Assembly: GCA_051010015.1 (NCBI GenBank)
Contig: JBPCVZ010000107.1
Location: 1-10,956 of the forward strand
Length of the DNA stretch: 10,956 nt
Reading direction: 5' to 3'
Origin: CAJQQK01 sp051010015
GTDB taxonomy: Bacteria; Pseudomonadota; Alphaproteobacteria; Rhizobiales; Hyphomicrobiaceae
In this document: positions 6,937 to 10,956 of the stretch, piece by piece
Position numbering within the stretch: the stretch's first letter is position 1
How the letters are laid out: every line of letters begins with the position of its first letter
The notes under the pieces: generated by a model
Told to the model about the DNA's origin: nothing
The model's database searches: none
What the model saw: only the letters and a program-made list of their open reading frames with translations
Made by a program: the position numbers and the translations under genes

Positions 6937-8241
6937 CTATCGGCTTGCAATGTCCACAAAGTCGCGCTTGTCGGGGCCAATGTACAGTTGGCGCGGGCGA
7001 CCGATACGCTGCTCAGGATCCTCGATCATTTCCTTCCATTGCGCAATCCAACCGACGGTGCGCGCCACGGCAAACAGCACGGTGAACATCGACGTCGGGA
7101 AGCCCATCGCGCGCAACGTGATACCTGAATAGAAGTCGACATTGGGATAGAGTTTCTTTTCGATGAAATACTCATCCTCGAGCGCAATGCGCTCAAGTTC
7201 CATGGCAACTTGGAGCATCGGCTCATTCTTGACGCCCAAGTTGTCAAGCACCTCGTGGCACGTCTCCTGCATCACCTTGGCGCGCGGATCATAGTTCTTG
7301 TAGACGCGGTGGCCGAAGCCCATCAGGCGGAACGGGTCATCTTTGTCTTTGGCCTTTTCGATGTATTCGGGAATGCGATCAACGCTGCCGATTTCCTCGA
7401 GCATATCGAGCGCTGCTTCATTGGCGCCACCATGTGCCGGACCCCACAAACAGGCTATGCCGGCTGCGATACAGGCAAAAGGATTGGCGCCCGAAGAGCC
7501 CGCCAACCTGACAGTCGATGTCGAAGCATTTTGCTCATGGTCAGCATGCAAGATGAAAATGCGGTCGAGCGCTTTCGTCAACACAGGGTCAATGCGATAC
7601 GGCTCACAAGGTACCGCAAAGCACATTTGCAAAAAATTTGACGTGTAGTCGAGATCATTGCGTGGATAGATAAATGGCTGCCCGATCGAATACTTGAATG
7701 CCATTGCCGCGATCGTCGGCATCTTTGCGATCATGCGGTGCGAAGCGATCATGCGCTGCTTCGGATCATTTATGTCAGTGGAGTCGTGATAGAATGCGGA
7801 GAGCGCACCGACGGTCCCCACCATGATTGCCATGGGGTGTGCGTCACGCCGAAAGCCGGTGAAAAACCGAGTCATCTGCTCGTGCACCATCGTGTGGCGC
7901 GTGATCGTCTCCTCGAACTGCTTGTACTCACCAGCGTTCGGCAACTCGCCGTGCAGCAACAAATAGCAAGTTTCGATGAAGTTGGAGCGGCTCGAAAGCT
8001 CGTCGATGGGATAGCCGCGATAGAGAAGGACGCCCTCGTCTCCGTCGATATAAGTAATGCGCGAACTGCAATTGGCCGTTGAGGTGAAACCCGGATCATA
8101 GGTGAAACAATCAGTTTCCCGGTAGAGCCGGCCAACATCTATGACGTCCGGCCCCAACGTACCCGAACGGACTGGCAGACGCGGTTCTTTACCGTTCCAG
8201 GAGAGTGAAGCTGCGCGTCCCGGCGTGTCGTGCACGTTCAT
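6937..8241 (-). CDS. gltA: Citrate synthase, hexameric type II
   Basis: Citrate synthase condenses oxaloacetate and acetyl-CoA to citrate at the entry of the TCA cycle. The 434-residue protein matches the usual length of the Gram-negative, NADH-sensitive type. The early segment TYDPGFTSTANCSSRITYI is typical. The catalytic triad is His270 in WGPAHGGANEAA (E. coli His264), His311 in MGFGHRVYKNYDPRAK (His305) and Asp369 in PNVDFYSG (Asp362). The end IGRPRQLYIGP is also characteristic. The start is ATG 8241: GGGAAGGA at 8255-8248 lies 6 nt before it, but directly abuts the in-frame ATG at 8247. The frame stays open further upstream without homology. It is convergent with lpxB; gltX lies 231 nt upstream on the same strand, with a promoter-like box between. 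Confidence 0.97.
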   Translation of the reverse strand: MNVHDTPGRAASLSWNGKEPRLPVRSGTLGPDVIDVGRLYRETDCFTYDPGFTSTANCSSRITYIDGDEGVLLYRGYPIDELSSRSNFIETCYLLLHGELPNAGEYKQFEETITRHTMVHEQMTRFFTGFRRDAHPMAIMVGTVGALSAFYHDSTDINDPKQRMIASHRMIAKMPTIAAMAFKYSIGQPFIYPRNDLDYTSNFLQMCFAVPCEPYRIDPVLTKALDRIFILHADHEQNASTSTVRLAGSSGANPFACIAAGIACLWGPAHGGANEAALDMLEEIGSVDRIPEYIEKAKDKDDPFRLMGFGHRVYKNYDPRAKVMQETCHEVLDNLGVKNEPMLQVAMELERIALEDEYFIEKKLYPNVDFYSGITLRAMGFPTSMFTVLFAVARTVGWIAQWKEMIEDPEQRIGRPRQLYIGPDKRDFVDIASR

Positions 8242-8247
8242 GGCCAT

Positions 8248-8255
8248 TCCTTCCC
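8248..8255 (-). promoter_or_regulatory. Ribosome-binding site that decides the gltA start
   Basis: GGGAAGGA read on the minus strand is 6 nt before ATG 8241 and 0 nt before ATG 8247. The normal spacing picks 8241, giving a protein starting MNVHDTPGR. Confidence 0.65.
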
Positions 8256-8319
8256 AAGGTTGTTCTGTTTCGTTCCCTGCTGCCAGTATAAGCGCTGGGT
8301 CGAATCCCGATGTATGCCC

Positions 8320-8348
8320 ATTATATATTGTGCAGCGCGACAAGCCAG
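8320..8348 (-). promoter_or_regulatory. Possible gltA promoter
   Basis: A perfect TATAAT lies on the minus strand at 8325-8320 within ATATATAATGG, an AT-rich patch in an otherwise GC-rich gap. At 17-nt spacing the -35 position reads CTGGCT (8348-8343), which is poor; TTGTCG (8343-8338) is better but only 12 nt away. A start about 7 nt downstream would leave a 5' leader of roughly 70 nt. The rest of the gap between gltA and gltX (8349-8472) shows no gene and no convincing terminator for gltX. Confidence 0.35.
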
Positions 8349-8472
8349 AGATTACCACCTATCCGGCACCTGCCCGCCTCAAAAATTCCAATATTTGATC
8401 GGCCCCGACGGCCACGCAAATCGTTTGATGTGCCTAAATTGCATCTCATGTTACCGGGCGGCAACGGCAACG

Positions 8473-9900
8473 TCATATTGCGTCGCGCAATCGACCGATT
8501 GCCTCATCTTTGGGCAAGGTCGCCACGACGTCGAAAATCGGGGTGGAAATCGCCTGACCGGTCATGGCCGCGCGCAAGGGCTGTGCAACCTGACCCAGTT
8601 TGTAGCCTCCCGACGTGGTGAATTCGCGAATGGCGGCCTCGATGGATGGGACCGTCCACTCCGCCAGAGATTCCAAGATCGGGCTAAGCGCTGCAAGGCG
8701 CGCCTTGGCATCGTCATTGAGAGTCTTGGCCGATTTTTCGTCGTAACTGAGCGGTCGCTCAGCAATCAGGAAACGGGCGTTGTCGATGAGGTCGTGCAGC
8801 GTTTTAGCGCGCTCCTTAATTGCCGGCATAAGGCTTTCGAGACGCGAAAAACCGATTTCCTCGAACTTCTCGAGAAGGACGGCGCCATCCTCCATGTCAC
8901 CAAACAGAACCTTGATGTGTTCGATCAACGTGCCGTCACCGGTTTGCCGAATGTATTGACCATTGAGGTCTTCTAATTTGGCGAAATCAAACCGTGACGC
9001 CGACTTGCCTAGTCCCTCGAAGCCGAAGGCGTCGATCATTTCAGCCTCTGTGAAAACCTCCTGATCGCCATGACTCCAGCCGAGCCGGACGAGATAGTTC
9101 TTCAAGGCATCGGGCAGGAAGCCCATTGCGCGATAGGCCTCGACACCAAGCGCACCGTGTCGCTTGGATAGCTTTGCGCCATCGGCACCGTGAATGAGTG
9201 GCACATGCGCGAAAACCGGCACCGGCCAATCCATAGCCCGGTAAATCTGAACCTGGCGGGCGGCGTTGGTGAGGTGATCAACGCCCCGCAGCACATGTGT
9301 CACTCCCATATCGTGGTCATCGATCACGACAGCGAGGTTATAGGTCGGCGTTCCGTCGCTACGCAGGATGATCAGATCATCAAGATTGGCATTCTGAAAT
9401 GTAACGGCGCCCTGGACCTGATCATCGATCAAGGTCTCACCCGCATTGGACGTCTTGAGGCGGATCGCCGGTGGAACGCCGGGCGGCGCATCAGCGGGAT
9501 CGCGGTCACGCCAGCGGCCGTCGTAAATCGGCGGGCGGCCTTCCGCCTCGGCGGATTCGCGCATCGCCTGCAGTTCCTCAGGCGCGCAGTAGCATCGATA
9601 GGCATGCCCGTTCGCGAGCAACGTCTCAACGACTTCTTGATGGCGCGCCTGGCGTTCGAATTGAAACAACGGCGCGTCGTCCGCATCCAGTCCGAGCCAA
9701 GCGAGGCCGTCGAGAATGGCCTGGATGGCTTCGTCCGTCGAACGTGCCCGATCCGTATCCTCGATCCGGAGGAGATATTTACCTCCAAGACGACGTGCGA
9801 GAAGCCAATTGAACAACGCCGTTCGGGCGCCGCCAATATGCAAAAAACCTGTTGGCGATGGCGCAAAGCGCGTGATGGCCCGGGCAGACGTTTCCGTCAT
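8473..9900 (-). CDS. gltX: Glutamyl-tRNA synthetase (class I)
   Basis: GltX charges tRNA-Glu with glutamate; in alphaproteobacteria a GltX often also mischarges tRNA-Gln for GatCAB amidation, and two gltX copies are common. The 475-residue protein has the HIGH-type motif in TRFAPSPTGFLHIGGARTAL (His21), RIEDTDRARS (45-54), GTPTYNLAVVIDDHDMGVTH (183-202), and the KMSKS-type motif KLSKRHGA (243-250). The C-terminal anticodon-binding helices run to the end (GGYKLGQVAQPLRAAMTG region at 431-448). CYC at residues 103-105 recalls the first half of the E. coli zinc site, but the second pair of ligands is not seen (IYDGRW region), so zinc is probably not bound. The start is ATG 9900; its ribosome-binding site is weak. 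A 68-codon frame upstream ends in an ATGA overlap with it. Confidence 0.96.
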   Translation of the reverse strand: MTETSARAITRFAPSPTGFLHIGGARTALFNWLLARRLGGKYLLRIEDTDRARSTDEAIQAILDGLAWLGLDADDAPLFQFERQARHQEVVETLLANGHAYRCYCAPEELQAMRESAEAEGRPPIYDGRWRDRDPADAPPGVPPAIRLKTSNAGETLIDDQVQGAVTFQNANLDDLIILRSDGTPTYNLAVVIDDHDMGVTHVLRGVDHLTNAARQVQIYRAMDWPVPVFAHVPLIHGADGAKLSKRHGALGVEAYRAMGFLPDALKNYLVRLGWSHGDQEVFTEAEMIDAFGFEGLGKSASRFDFAKLEDLNGQYIRQTGDGTLIEHIKVLFGDMEDGAVLLEKFEEIGFSRLESLMPAIKERAKTLHDLIDNARFLIAERPLSYDEKSAKTLNDDAKARLAALSPILESLAEWTVPSIEAAIREFTTSGGYKLGQVAQPLRAAMTGQAISTPIFDVVATLPKDEAIGRLRDAI

Positions 9901-10102
9901 GTCATGTCTTGCCGATGGCAGAGCGGCAATCGCAAAGCAATCTCGGCAGCCTCTGGTTTCGTGTCAGGAAAATAGGCGACCTCAATATCACACCGCTGCG
10001 GCGACGGTAAGACCTTGGGCCGCGATCGCGCACCTCCTACAGAAGGGCGAGCTAGGAGATCGCCTAGTTGAAGCTCAAAATGCCAGGGTCGTACCGTCGG
10101 CA
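9901..10102. other. Divergent gltX-comEC intergenic region
   Basis: About 200 nt separate the two divergent starts and should hold promoters for both. No strong box pair is visible; the best on the + strand is TTGGGC (10015-10020), a 17-nt spacer and TACAGA (10038-10043), which is weak. A 10-bp palindrome CGCGATCGCG lies at 10021-10030. On the minus strand AGGAGGT (10038-10032) is a consensus ribosome-binding sequence with no start codon at a suitable distance. A minus-strand frame (10103-9897, 68 codons from TTG) spans the region and overlaps gltX by 4 nt; it matches no family I know. Confidence 0.4.
10052..10067. repeat. Imperfect 16-bp palindrome over a ribosome-binding-like site before comEC
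   Basis: CTAGGAGATCGCCTAG is palindromic except for one mismatched pair (A at 10057 against G at 10062), with arms CTAGG and CCTAG and core GATC. It contains AGGAG (10054-10058), which sits 9 nt before a TTG at 10068. It could be an operator, a hairpin sequestering the site, or chance. Confidence 0.4.
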
Positions 10103-10956
10103 ATGATGGTGCAGCAACTGATCGACCGGCTCAGGAGCACAGTTCACGGCGACGCCTTGGCAGCGCGGGCGCGACGAATGTCGCTTGCAAATCCGTTGAC
10201 AGAGGAAGCCCATCGACGGTCTCTTTGGACGGCGCCCATGTTCGCGGTCGGGATCGCGCTCTATTTCGGACTTGCAACCGAGCCACATCCGCTATCGGCG
10301 TCGCTGCCGATCGCGATGGCGGTCGCGCTGCGGCTCATTCTTCGTTCTTATCCGCCAGCCCGAATGGCCCTCAATGCCATGATCGTCGTCGCGATAGGCT
10401 TCGGCATGGCGAAACTGCGCACCGAGTGGGTCCGCGCGCCGGTCTTGTCACAGCCCATTCGCAAAGCCGTCGTCATAGGTCATATCGAACGAGTAGAGCA
10501 CCGCGCCGACGATACGCAGCGCCTGACGTTACATGTTGTCGAAATTGAGGGGTTGGCCGCGAACCGGACACCGCAGCGGGTGCGCATACGTTTGCGCGAT
10601 GCCAGCGCGGTCATCCGAGCGGGCAATACGGTTCATATCGTGGCCCGCCTCGCCGGACCTCCGCCGCCGGCGCAGCCACGCGGGTATGACTTCGCGCGCG
10701 CTGCGTTTTTTCAAGGGATTGGCGGGGTCGGTTATGCCTTGTCCAGACCGCAAGCAATAGAGAGCGACAGGCCGCAGCCAATAGCGGTTCGCGTCAACAC
10801 CTACCTTCAGGAATTGCGCACCGGAATCGGTCAGCGCATCGAACGAGCGTTGCCGGGTGAGACCGGCATCATGGCCAACGCCCTGATGACCGGCGAGCGC
10901 AGCGGCATCAGCCAGGAAACCAATGATCTCTACCGTGACGCCGGCATCTTCCATAT
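10103..10956 (+). CDS. comEC: ComEC/Rec2-family DNA uptake channel (5' part; runs off the window)
   Basis: ComEC is the inner-membrane channel that passes single-stranded DNA into the cytoplasm during natural transformation. The first 284 residues are visible in an open frame with no stop before the window end. A basic N-terminal stretch comes first, then hydrophobic segments at about residues 44-58, 64-80 and 88-103. Next is the soluble DUF4131/OB-fold region (about 110-215), which contains RGYDFARAAFFQGIGGVGYA (193 onward), a hallmark of the family. The start of the competence domain follows (IMANALMTGERSGISQETND, YRDAGIFH). The rest of the channel and any C-terminal metallo-beta-lactamase domain lie outside. 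Start: ATG 10103, immediately followed by ATG 10106 and GTG 10109, is the first reasonable choice; the frame is open back past 9902 without homology. No good ribosome-binding site is adjacent. Presence of comEC does not by itself show competence. Confidence 0.9.
   Translation, partial: MMVQQLIDRLRSTVHGDALAARARRMSLANPLTEEAHRRSLWTAPMFAVGIALYFGLATEPHPLSASLPIAMAVALRLILRSYPPARMALNAMIVVAIGFGMAKLRTEWVRAPVLSQPIRKAVVIGHIERVEHRADDTQRLTLHVVEIEGLAANRTPQRVRIRLRDASAVIRAGNTVHIVARLAGPPPPAQPRGYDFARAAFFQGIGGVGYALSRPQAIESDRPQPIAVRVNTYLQELRTGIGQRIERALPGETGIMANALMTGERSGISQETNDLYRDAGIFH

Noticed and set aside
8230..9975. Long + strand frames (248 and 261 codons) opposite gltX and the gltA start
   Set aside because: They lie antisense to well-supported gltX and gltA codons, have no family features, and are what GC-rich coding DNA commonly gives on its opposite strand.
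10021..10030. 10-bp palindrome CGCGATCGCG before comEC
   Set aside because: Around ten palindromes of this length are expected by chance in the window.
1..10956. CRISPR arrays, tRNA/rRNA genes, insertion sequences or phage attachment sites
   Set aside because: Reading through the window showed no spaced direct repeats, cloverleaf-type sequences, transposase motifs or terminal inverted repeats.

Overview
The window looks like a housekeeping segment of an alphaproteobacterial chromosome, most likely Hyphomicrobiales (Rhizobiales). The grounds are the use of LpxI rather than LpxH for UDP-diacylglucosamine hydrolysis, the gene order bamA-lpxD-fabZ-lpxA-lpxI-lpxB followed by gltA, gltX and comEC (as I recall, a common layout in that order), the protein styles, and a fairly high GC content by eye. 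Genus cannot be assigned from the sequence alone.

Layout: positions 2-1504 (+) carry the C-terminal 500 residues of BamA, whose start lies before the window. A strong hairpin at 1546-1580 ends that transcript. A second + strand block, lpxD (1784-2806), fabZ (2941-3438), lpxA (3428-4237), lpxI (4247-5560) and lpxB (5557-6867), is tightly packed from fabZ on (11-nt overlap, 9-nt gap, 4-nt ATGA overlap). Only the lpxD-fabZ junction has a sizeable gap (134 nt). Two genes then run on the minus strand: gltX (9900-8473) upstream and gltA (8241-6937) downstream, 231 nt apart. gltA converges on lpxB, and its terminator U-tract covers the lpxB stop codon. Divergent from gltX, the 5' part of comEC (from about 10103) runs off the right end.

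How the genes work together: LpxA, LpxD, LpxI and LpxB are cytoplasmic or inner-membrane-face steps of lipid A synthesis. FabZ draws the same 3-hydroxyacyl-ACP pool into fatty acid elongation, so this block sets the lipopolysaccharide/phospholipid balance. BamA inserts outer-membrane proteins, including those that export the finished lipopolysaccharide. Citrate synthase, glutamyl-tRNA synthetase and the ComEC DNA channel are neighbours by synteny rather than by function.

Most of the window is ordinary. The strongest oddity is in lpxI: after a complete LpxI core the reading frame continues for about 150 codons encoding an alternating alpha/beta region that I do not recognise, and an 18-bp perfect palindrome lies inside it. 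Lesser points are a consensus ribosome-binding sequence with a 12-codon micro-ORF in the lpxD-fabZ gap, an imperfect palindrome over a possible leader ORF before comEC, and a 68-codon frame that ends in an ATGA overlap with gltX. No mobile element, CRISPR array, tRNA or rRNA gene was seen.
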